NCBI RefSeq assembly: GCF_008728515.1
Contig: NC_044995.1
Location: 9,931,104 to 9,995,103, forward strand
DNA length: 64,000 nucleotides
DNA from: Papio anubis
Lineage: Eukaryota; Chordata; Mammalia; Primates; Cercopithecidae
Direction of reading: 5' to 3'
Of this stretch, positions 44,090 through 55,100 are shown piece by piece (position 1 is the first letter of the stretch; each line of letters starts with the position of its first letter). The notes under the pieces are model-generated. The model searched no databases. It saw only the letters and a list, made by a program, of their open reading frames with translations, and was not told where the DNA came from. Both the position numbers and the translations under genes were made by a program.

Positions 44090-44530
44090 CTTTTTTTTTT
44101 TGAGACGGAGTCTTGCTCTGTCGCCCAGGCTGGAGTGCAGTGGCACGATCTGGGCTCACTGCAAGCTCTGCCTCCCGGGTTCACGCCATTCTCCTGCCTC
44201 AGCCTCCTGAGTAGCTGGGACTACAGGCACCCGCCACCACGCCTGGCTAGTTTTTTTGTATTTTTTAGTAGAGACAGGGTTTCACCATGTTAGCCAGGAT
44301 GGTCTCGATCTCCTGACCTCGTGACCCAGCAGAACTCACAGATAAACAAGTGGGGTTTACAGGCTTGAGCCACCGCGCCTGGCCAGGAACTTTTTTTTTA
44401 AGAGACAGGGTCTGGCTCTGTCGCCCAGGCTGGAGTGCATGGCACGATCACAGATCACTGCAGCCTCGGACTCCTGGGCTCAAGCAATCCTCTCGCCTCA
44501 CCCTCCTGAGTAGCTGGGACTACAATTGGA
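44090..44530 (-). mobile_element. Antisense Alu with flank-derived insert, plus Alu left arm
   Basis: The first Alu (44090-44384) is normal to 'ctcctgacctcgtga' at 44322. It then has about 30 bases copied from its own left flank before resuming with 'tttacaggcttgagccaccg'. The second piece (44390-44525) is an Alu left arm. Confidence 0.85.
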
Positions 44531-44710
44531 ACTTTTTTCTTGAGACAGGATCTCAGATCCTGCATCTACCTCTCAATTTATCCTGGATTTAGGAAGAGGG
44601 GTGATAAAAACCAATCCAAAAATCCCAGATGCACAAGAACAATCTACACAAAAGTAATGAGTCTGACATCAAATTGTCCTAGGAAACCAGTACACAAGAA
44701 ACAGGAGGAT

Positions 44711-45048
44711 TGGCCGGGCGCGGTGGCTCACGCCTGTAATCCCAGCAGTTCGGGAGGCCAAGGAGGGTGGATCACACAGTCAAGAGTTCAAGACCAGCCT
44801 GGCCAAGATGGTGAAACCTGGTCTCTACTAAAAATACAAAAATTAGCCGGGCACGGTGGCAGGCGCCTGTAATCCCAGTACTCGGGAGGCTGAGGCAGGA
44901 GAATTGCTTGAACTCGGAGGGCGGAGGTTGCAGTGAGCCAAGATCGAGCCACTGCACTCCAGCATGGGTGACAGAGTGAGACTCCGTCTCAAAAAAAAAA
45001 GGAAAAAGAAAAAAAGAAAGAAAGAAAATAAAAGAGAAAGAAAAAGGA
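44711..45048 (+). mobile_element. Alu element with A-rich simple tail
   Basis: Sense copy from 'ggccgggcgcggtggctcac' to about 45000, then a (GAAA)n-like tail to 45048. Confidence 0.92.
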
Positions 45049-45484
45049 GGATGGCTCTGGAATTGGCCCAGGTGTGAATCCTGGCTGTGAACTTGGTCAG
45101 GGCTCAGCCTCCTCTGAGCTCAGCCTCCTCTCTTGAAAAACGACAGCAGTCAAAGCTCTTGTCTGCAGATGACAAAATTTCTTGTAGCTAAACAGAAAAG
45201 CAATTTATTAAAGGAGGCAGCCCTCGACACCCCCACCTCCCACCCCAATCCCACATTTGAGAAAGCTACAGAATCCACTTGGCGCTTTGCAGTCAAGAAT
45301 GAAGCCCACACCCAGCCACAGGCCTGCTCCTGAGACACAGTGCAGCCTCCATCACCCGCACCTGGCTCAGACACTCCCGCCAGAATCTGTGCCAGCCCCC
45401 TCCAGAAGCCAGGTGTGTCTGCTCCTGCGCTAGCCAGAACGGAACCTGGGCGTGGGCATCTCCGCCGCCAGCTCTTGGCCCGAA

Positions 45485-45640
45485 GACCAGCGGGCTCTGA
45501 TTGGTAGAGGAGCTAGACCACCAGTGGATTCTGATTGGTGTACGAAACATATTCGCAGGGAGAGTTCTGATTTGTGGAGCTAATGTCACATGACTACCCT
45601 ACAGCAAAGGATGCTGGGAGGGGAAATGGCGGCTACCCTA
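45485..45640 (+). promoter_or_regulatory. Promoter-like cluster (CCAAT x2-3, E-box, YY1)
   Basis: Inverted CCAAT boxes (GATTGG) lie at 45499-45504 and 45533-45538, with a decayed GATTTG at 45568. The 34-35 bp steps are typical of NF-Y multi-CCAAT promoters. GTCACATGAC (M-box/E-box) is at 45585-45594, ATGCTGGGA (ZNF143/SIX5-like core) at 45611-45619 and AAATGGCGGC (a good YY1 match) at 45624-45633. The YY1 word in this orientation usually sits just downstream of a start site, suggesting plus-strand transcription. No gene is assigned, and the only coding start here runs eight codons. Confidence 0.5.
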
Positions 45641-45780
45641 GGGAAGATTTAGATGTCTAACCTGGGAAATTCCTCAAACCTAGAATTCAGGTTTGCCAGG
45701 TGGCCGAAAAAGGACAGATGTCCCACGCACTCTTGCTCAGGAAAGGCAGGGAAGATTAAATGACACAATGGCTCTGTAGA
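45641..45780. other. HSPBP1 downstream flank
   Basis: Short single-copy stretch between the promoter-like cluster and the HSPBP1 poly(A) region. Confidence 0.4.
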
Positions 45781-45796
45781 TGATAAACAGCAACAC

Positions 45797-45802
45797 TTTT
45801 AT
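45797..45802 (-). terminator. HSPBP1: HSPBP1 distal poly(A) signal AATAAA
   Basis: Plus-strand 'tttatt' within 'cttttattattcc' reads AATAATAAA on the minus strand. It implies a 3' UTR of about 380 bases. Confidence 0.65.
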
Positions 45803-45922
45803 TATTCCTCCAGTGGCTCCCCAAGTCCCTTAAACTCGTGCCCCTCCTCCCGTCCCCCATGCACCCTCCAAAGGAGGTGACAAAGGCGGCAGTGGAGGAG
45901 GAGGAGAAGGAAGAGAAACACC

Positions 45923-45928
45923 TTTATT
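45923..45928 (-). terminator. HSPBP1: HSPBP1 proximal poly(A) signal AATAAA
   Basis: Plus-strand 'cctttattgg' reads CCAATAAAGG on the minus strand. Use of this site would shorten the 3' UTR to about 250 bases. Which site is used cannot be told from sequence. Confidence 0.6.
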
Positions 45929-46161
45929 GGAAGAGCTGTGTGGACAAGAGAACGGGGATGAGAGTGAGAGCATGGGAGGTGGGATCCAAGGAGCTGGTGC
46001 CTTTCTCAGCAGCCCTTCCAGGGACTGCACAGAGACGGGCTGGCACGCCCTGGGTCCAGGAACCTAGGCTGTGCGATCCCTTGGGAGAGGGCCTTGTAGG
46101 TGGGGAGGGAGGCAAGAGGCCTGGGGTTCCCACGGAGAAAGGGGCAAGAAGCCACCCGGTT

Positions 46162-49100
46162 TCACCGATCCATGCTGTCGTCCGTCGGGCTGGAGAAACA
46201 GGTCTGTAGCAGCTTTTCGCAGAACTCCAGCTCCTCCTGGATTGGGCAGGGGCAGGGAGCAAGCGGCCTGAGTGCAGAGGCCAGACCCTGCCTCCAACAT
46301 TCTTGGCACCCAGAGGTGACTCCTCTTCTCTCCTGGCCACCACCCACCCCCCGCCACCAGAGGTTAGGGTTCTCTAATCACTGCTCAGATCCATGATTCA
46401 CTGTCTTCACACTGGTGTCTGAACTACTTGAACTAGAACCCGAAGTCCCCCAGACTCGTCTCACTCCATTGGTCTGCCTCATATCAGCACTCTTGGGCTC
46501 TTTCTAACTCCCAGATATTGACCACTGTTCAAAACTTTCTACAGATACAAACCCCAGAAACCATGAAAGAAAGCACTGACAGGTTAAACTACGTAATATA
46601 AAAGATACTCCCAGGGCAAAAAAAAAAAAAAAAAAAAAGAAAGAAAACGAGGTTGGGGAAAAATATTTGTGATTCATAGCACAAATGGCTAATATACTTA
46701 ACACTTAAAGAGCTTAAAAAAATCATTCGCAAAAACCATCACCCAATAAATAGATAAGTGGGCAAAGGATGAGAACAAACAGTTCACAAGAAAGAGAAAA
46801 GATGCCAAATTTCACTCATGGGAGAAATGTAAACTGGACTGGAGTACTACTTTTCTTTTTTTTTTTTTTTTTTTTGAGATGGAGTCCCGCTCTGCCGCCC
46901 AGGCTGGAGTGCAGTGGTCGGATCTCAGCTCACTGCAAGCTCCGCCTCCCGGGTTTACGCCATTCTCCTGCCTCAGCCTCCCAAGTAGCTGGGACTACAG
47001 GCGCTGCCACCTCGCCCGGCTAGTTTTTTGTATTTTTCAGTAGAGACGGGGTTTCCCCGTGTTCGCCAGGATGGTCTCGATCTCCTGACCTTGTGATCCG
47101 CCCGTCTCGGCCTCCCAAAGTGCTGGGATTACAGGCTTGAGCCACCACGCCCGGCCTGGAGTACTACTTTTCAACAGTCGGCTTGAAAAAAGGTCAAATG
47201 GTTCATCGAGGCCACTTTATCCTGACCAAGATTTGGGGAGTTGGGCACCCTTATGACTGGAGTGTCAATGGTTGAACTTCTGTGGAAAGGAGCTTCGTGA
47301 TAGCTAATGAAATGGCCCTTAACCCTTTAACATACCTGACCCCAGCCATTTCCCTCGTAGAAATTGTTCTACAGACATATGAAATAACATATACAAAAGG
47401 TTATTCTTTTAGCAGTGTTTGTCACAGTGAGAGTGTAGAAACAACCTGCATAACCACACTACAAAAAAGAGGCCATCCGCACTGTACAGCTGCAAAATAA
47501 AAGAGCCGCAAGCGAGACATGCAATGCCCGCAGAGCAAGGGGCAGAACAGCCATCACAGCGTGGCGAGCTTATTTTAGATAACACAGAGAAAAAGGAGAA
47601 TTCGTATGCACCTTTGTTCGTGTGCACCTAATATCTTAGGAAGGACACCTGAGCAACTGGGTAGCTAGAGGGAGGGGCAGGAAAGAGACTTTTCACTGTT
47701 TACCCTCCTGTGGGTCTTGTATTTTCAACCATGTGACTACGGAACCCACTCAGAAAGCATTAGTAAAATCTATTATAAATCTAATTTCAATGTTTCCACG
47801 GGTGTATACATAAGTCAAAACTTCTTATGTAGTACACTATTTTTTTTTTTTTTTTTGAGACGGAGTCTCGCTCTGTCGCCCAGGCTGGAGTGCAGTGGCA
47901 CATCTTGGCTCACTGGAACCTCCGCCTCCCGGGTTCAAGCGATTCTCCTGCCTCAGCCTCCTGAGTAGCTGGGATTACAGGCGCCTGCCACTACGCCCAG
48001 CTAATTTTTTGTGTTTTTAGTAGAGATGGGGTTTTACCATGTTGGCCAGGCTGGTCTCGAACTCCTGACCTCATGATTCGCCCACCTCAGCCTCCCAAAG
48101 TGCTGGGATTACAGGCGTGAGCCACCATGCCCGGCCATGTAGTACACTCTCAATATGTACAGACACTTCACAGTGTCTACACAGGAATGAACTCAATAGA
48201 ATAGAATGTCCCAAGGAGGTGAGTGCGTTTGCTAAGCTCGGCTTTGCTGAAGCACCAGCATTGATTCATTCGCTTCAATAAAGTAATACATTACTCAATC
48301 AATTAAGCATCTGAATTTTAATTAGTTGTGATTTAGCATTTGTTACTTATCTAGTTATCAAATGAGTTATTTGCCCCTTATCTATTTAATTAAATATCTG
48401 ATGACTTGTTATTTGTCACTTGTTATTTACCTAAAATAACTGTTTATTATTTGCCATTATAATGGCAATTATATCTTGTCACCCTAAGAGCAGCCCTTAG
48501 GACCTCCCTCTAGAGGCCTCTCTGACCCCACCCTATCGCCCGCCCCATCCCCTGGCTCACTCAGGAGCCCGGGCAAGTCACTGCCCCACAATGGGCCTCT
48601 GTTTCCCCTCTGCAGAACGGACCTCACGCTGCCCCTGGCCCAGGGTGGGTGCTGAGGGGCTCAGCACAGGGCCTGATATGTGTCAACTCTGGTGTGCTAT
48701 TCAGAGCTCCAGCATCATCTGATTAGAAATGGCAATTATATCTTGTCAATTTAAGGAAATAGTTAATCATTAAGACATTTGAGTGATATTATATTCAATT
48801 TACATTTATTTAATATAAACAACTGTATTAGGTAATTTAGATAATAATTCAGTGACTTGGTCAACCCTTTAACAGTCTCAGAGCTCCTGTCTCCTTGCTG
48901 TCTCTCCTACTCTGACACAGCACGGGACGAATGCTAGGCATGAAATAAATGTCTGCTGAATGCAGGATGAGTGAAACGCACAAGAACGCAAATGAAAGCC
49001 TGAACCAGAGGACCCAAGAGCCCCCAAGGGCAAGGACTGGCTGGCTCTGCCCCTACTAGGGTCCCTACTACCACACTTGGTCTAACCTGGGGAATTCCTC

Positions 49101-52100
49101 ACCCCCAGGCCCCTCCCCCTCACACCTGATCCTCCTCACACCCTGTCCCTTCCCCAGCTCACCCGGCCCTTCTGGAGCTGCTGTCCCCTCCCCCGGCACA
49201 TGATCCTCTTTGAACCCCATCCCCTCCCCACACACCTGGTCCTCCTGGAGCCCCTGTCCCCTGCCCCTCACACCTGGTCCTCCTTGCACCCCGTCCCTTC
49301 CCCATATACCTGGTACTCCTCATGCTGCTGCAGCAGCTGACAGCGGTGGCGGAGAAGCTCCTCCAGGCCCAGTTCTGGCTCCCGACACTCGCGCACGCCC
49401 TGCGGGAAGTCTGTCACCAGGCTGTGAGGGACATAAGAGCAACCCTTAGGACCTCTCTCTAGAGGCCTCACTGACCCCACCCTATCGCCCGCCCCGTCCC
49501 CTGGCTCACTCAGGAGACCAGAGAAGTCGCTGCCCCACAGTGGGCCTCCGTTTCCCCATCTGCAGAACGGACCTCACGCTGCTCCTGGCCCAGGGTGGTG
49601 CTGAGGGGCTCAGCATAGGACCTGATGTGTGTCAACTCTGGTATGCTGTTCAGAGCACCAGCATCATCTGATTAGACACTAATTCACTGGTGGGGGCGTG
49701 TACAAAAGCCTCTCTCCCTCCCCCAGGCCTCTGTGCCAGCCCTACTGGTGAGGAAACTGAGGCTCCCTGACTCCTACTTCTTTCTGGCCCCACACCCTTC
49801 CTCTCCACAGGGAAGGTCCTGACTCCTGAGTCCCTACGGGCTGATTCCTGAGCCACCCCCACCATGGGGCACCCACCCCAGGCCCCATCCTCTCAAGGAG
49901 CCAAAGTACCTGCACAGGGCTCCAAGCACGTGCTCGTGGAAGGGGCTGTGCTCTGTCCGCACCAGGGCCACCAGCTGCTGGACCATCCCCATGGAGCACA
50001 GGGTCCCTGGCGGGAGGGCTGCAGGGGTCAGAGGGGCAGCCCCACCCATCTCCTATGCCCTCCCCGGGATGCCTGTTCCTCCCCTGCTCCCACACCTGCA
50101 CCCACCCCAGGGCGTCTGCTCTCCACTCCTGCCCTCACTCAAGGGCTGCCACACCTTTGTGTTCGGGGTGGCCCACCAGCAGGTTCTGCAGCAGAAATGC
50201 CGATTTGACCTTGAGCTTCTGCACCTGCTGCTGCATGGCCCGCATCAACACAGAGAAGCCGTCCAGGCGGAGGAACTGCAGCAGCCCAGCCTCCTGCTCT
50301 CGGACCAGACCTAGGAGAGGGGGACAGAGTCCTGAACTATCATCACCACTATCATCACGACCACCACCACCATCACCACCATCACCACCATCCTCACCAC
50401 CACCACCATCACCACATCACCACTACCACCATCCTCACCACCATCACCACCATCCTCACCACCACCACCCATCACACCACCATCTCTATCACTCATCCTC
50501 ACCACCATCACCATCATCACCACCCATCACCATCATCCCCACCACCATCATCACCATCACCACCCACATCATCACCACCACCATTATCTTTACTTATTTT
50601 ACGATGACATGACGGGATACATTTATCTTTATTTCGGATAAGTAATTTATTTATTTTATTACTTATCTTTACGCATTTTATTTACGACATTATTTACATT
50701 ACTTACGAGATCTTTTGCATTTATTTATTACTTACGTATTTTGATATTATCTTTACGACATGCATTTATTACTTATTTTTGACATGATCTTTACGCATTT
50801 ATTACATTTATTACTTATTTTACGACATGATGACATTACTTTATTGCCGATATTTACGACATATTTACATTTTCTATTATTATTTACGACATTTAATACG
50901 CATTTATATATTATTTTATTGATATTTCTCGATATTTTATTTTACGACATTTAATATTTACTTTATACGATTTTACGACATGACATGCATGACATGACAT
51001 TTATTTATGATTTTACGACATTTTCGATGATGACGCATCATCATCACCACCATCACCATCACCACCATCACCATCACCTCCATCACTACCACCATCATCA
51101 CCACCATTACCATCTCACCATCACCTCCATCACTACCACCATCATCACCACTATCACCATCACCACCACCATCACCACCACCACATTATATTCGGCCGTC
51201 AGTCATCATCACCACGAACCACCACCATCATTACTTGCCAAGGGCCGGCATATGCAAGCATCATCTTTTTTTGAAGTATGTTTTTGAGACATAATTCACA
51301 ATCCACACAGTTCAGTCTTTTAAAGATATTCACAGGGCTGTATAACCATCGCCACTAACTCTAGGAAATGTTCATCACCCCCAGAGGAAACCCCATACCT
51401 ATGAGCAGTCATTCCCAATTTCCCCTCCCTCTGGGCCCTGCAACCACAGACATGCTTTCCGCCTCTGTGGATTTACCTGTCCCAGACACTTGATAGAAAT
51501 GTGTTCATAAAATATGTGACCTTTTGTGTCTGACTGCTTTCACTCAGCATGGTGTTTTCCAGATCCATTCATGTTATAAGTGGTATCGACACTTCATTCC
51601 TTTTCATGGCTGAATAATATTCCATTGTATGGATATACCACGTTTTATCCATTCCTCCACTGATGGAAGCATCATCTCTTTTTATTTTTTAATTTTATTT
51701 ATTTACTTACTTATTTATTCATTTTGAGATGCAGTCTTGTTCTGTTGCCCAGGCTGGAGTGTGCAGTGGAGTGATCTGGCTCACTGCAACCTCTGCTCCC
51801 TGGTTCAAGCTATTCTTCAGCCTCAGCCTCCCAAGTAGCTGGGATTACAGTAACCTGCCACCACACCCAGCTAATTTTTGTATTTATAGTAGAGATAGGG
51901 TTCCACCACATTGGCCAGGTTGGTCTCAAGCTTCTGGCCTAAAGTGATCCACCCGCCTGGGCCTCTCAAAGTGCTGGGATTACAAGCGTGAGCCACTGTG
52001 CCCAGCTGCATCATTTTTTTTTTTTTTTTTTTTTTGAGACAGAGTCTCACTCTATTGCCCAGGCTAGAGTGCAACGGCAAGATCTCGGCTCACTGCAACC

Positions 52101-55100
52101 TCCGCCTCCTGGGTTCAAGCCATTCTCCTGGCTCAGAATCCCAAGGAGCTGCGATTATAGGCGTGCACCACTACATCCCGCTAATTTTTGTATTTTGAGT
52201 AAAGACAGAGTTTCACCATATTGGCTTGGCTGGTCTTGAACTCCAGACCTCATAATCCACCCACCTCAGCCTCCCAAAGTGCTGGCATTACAGGTATGAG
52301 CCACCGTGTCCAGTCCACATTTTTTTTTTTTTTTGTATTTTTAGTAGAGATGGGGTTTCACTGCATTAGGCAGGATGGTCTCCATCTCCTGACCTCATGA
52401 TGCGCCCGCCTCGGCCTCCCAAAGTGCTGGAATTACAGGCGTGAGCCACCGCGCCCGGCCATCTTTTTAATCCTCACAATTATCCTGGAGGGTGGGCTTT
52501 CAGAATTCTATTTTACAGATGAGGAAACTGAGGCCCAAAAGAGCCAGGCTACACAGCATGCATGACCTTTATCCAGAGGGCAATGAGAACTCTGGAAGGC
52601 CTCCCAGCAGGATGAGAACTGACCTTTGGGGGGCACCTCCAGTAAGGTGCTCGCTCCTTGGTAAGCTCTAGGTCTGGGCTGCCCAAGAAGAACAGAAGCC
52701 ACTAGTAGCTTGTGGCCACTAAACACCTGATATGTGGCCAGTGCAACTAAGGAAAATAGTTGTTCATTTCATTTAAGTTCAATTCATTTAAACTTAAAAT
52801 GAAAAACTGAAACAGTGTAAAATATTCTCTAGTAAACACAACGTTGACCAGGCGTGGTGGCTCACGCCTGTAATCCCAGCACTTTGGGAGGCCAAGGTGG
52901 GCAGATCACTTGAGGTCAGGAGTTCAAGACCAGCCTAGCCAACATGGTGAAACCCCATCTCTACTAAAAATAAAAAATTAGCCAGGCATGGTGGCAGGCG
53001 CCTCTAATCCCAGCTACTAGGGAGGCTGAGGCAGGAGAATCATTTGAACCTGGGAGGTGGAGGTTGCAGTGAGCTGAGATCACACCATTACACTCCAGCC
53101 TGAGCAAAAAGAGCGAAACTCCATCTCACACACACAAAAAGAGAAAACCAAAAAGAAAAATATACACAACGTTGTTGCTCTGGTACACTCCACACCACCA
53201 CTGAAAATTCACATCTGAGTTGTGATGTGCTTTATTTGTAAAATGCACACACTAGGTTTTGAAGACTTAGCATGGCAAAAAATATAAAGTGTCTCATTAA
53301 TATTCCATGTTAATCACACATTGAAATTATAATAGCTTGGACACATTGGGTTAAAATATTTATTTTATTTTATTTTATTTTTTTTTAGACGGAGTCTCGC
53401 TTCTGTCGCCTGTTATGCAGTGGCCGGATCTCAGTCAATGCGCCCGCCTCCCCGGTTCACGCCATTCTCCGCCTCAGCCTCCCGAAAGGCTGACTACAGG
53501 CGCCTGGCCACCTCGCCTGGGCAGGCTTTTGTGTTTAATAGAGATCGGGTTTCACCGCAGCTAGCTTGTGATGGTCTCGGGATTCCTGACCTTTCGCGGA
53601 TCCGCCTGCCTCGGCCTCCCAAAGTGCTGGGATTACAGGCTTGAGCCACCGCTACCCGCCTTCCACATTTATTTTATTTTATTTTATTTATAGTATTTTT
53701 GAGACAGAGGCCCCACTCTGTCACCCAGGCTGGAGTGCAGTGGCAGTTGGCTCACTGTGACATATGTCTCTTGGGTTCAAGCAATTTTTTTTTTTTGAGA
53801 CGGACTTCTCCCTGTGTCAGCCTCAGGCTGGGAGTGCAGTGGGTACACCCCACCTACTGTAAGCTCAGCCCGGCTTGTTGCCACCCATTCTCCCGGGCCA
53901 GCCTCCGGAAAGTAGCTGGGACTACAGGCCTCCCCGCCACCACGCCTCTGGCTGTTTTTTTTGTATTTTTAGTAGAGACGGGTTTCACCGTGGCCAGATG
54001 GTCCTTCATCTCCTGACCTCGTGGATCCACCCGCCGCCTCCCAAAGTGCTGGGATTACAGGCTTGTGCCACCGCCCGCCAGTTCAAGCAATTTTATGCCT
54101 CAACCCTACCGAGTAGCTGGGATTACAGGCATGCCCCACCACGCCTGGCTAATTTTTTGGTATTTTTAGTAGAGACGGACTGTCACTATATTGGCCAGGC
54201 TGGTCTTGAGCTCCTGGCCTCAAGTGATCCACCTGTCTCGGCCGCCCAAAATGCTGAGATGATAGGCGTGAGTCACCGCGCCTGGCCAAATGTTATTTAA
54301 TTAGAGAAAGAAAAGAGAACAGGCATGCAGGGAGTGGAAAACACGAAGACTTCTCTCATTTAATCTGTAAGCGAGGCCTGTCAGCTCTGCCTTCAAAATA
54401 TACCCAGGAGAGACCTGTCCCCTTTACGCCAGGGTTTCTCCACCTGGGCACGGTTGGTATCTGGGGCCAGATCATTCTGGATTGGGAGGCCCGTCCTGTG
54501 CATTGCAGGATGTTGAGCAGCATCCCTGGCCTCTACCCAGTAGATGCCAATAGTCCCTCTCTCCCAGCTGCGACAACTAAAAATGTCTCCAGACATTTGT
54601 CTAAATATCCTGTGGAGGACATGATTGCCCCCGTTTGAGAACCACTGCTCCCTACCACAACCTTGATCTCCTGCCTAGGTTATCGCCATAACCCCCTGGC
54701 TCACCGCCCACCTTCCACCCCCCCTCGCCACATTCACCCTCTTCTCTGTGCAGCAGTTGGGGGCAGGGATCACAGTGTGGCTGCCGTCATTTTTGGAGAG
54801 AAAGCCAAAGTCATCGCTGCAGCCCACACATCTCCCTTAAAAAAGTTACGCTTATTCAGCGCTAAAAAGAAATGAGCTATCAAGCCAGGAAAAGACATGG
54901 AGGAACCTTAAAAGCAGATTACTAAGCCAAAGAAGCCAGTCTGAAAAGGCTGCAGATTGCATGGTTCCAAGTATATGACATTCTGGAAAAGGCAAAACTA
55001 TGGAGACAGTAAAAAGCTCGGGGGTGGGATGACTAGCTGGAGCTCAGAGGATCTGTAGGGCAGTGAAATTCCTCTGTATAATACTACGGGGGGGGATCCA

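Noticed and set aside
45838..46209. 123-residue plus-strand frame antisense to the HSPBP1 last exon
   Set aside because: It has no domain and overlaps the HSPBP1 3' UTR and final exon. It lies downstream of the promoter-like cluster, but nothing shows it is translated.
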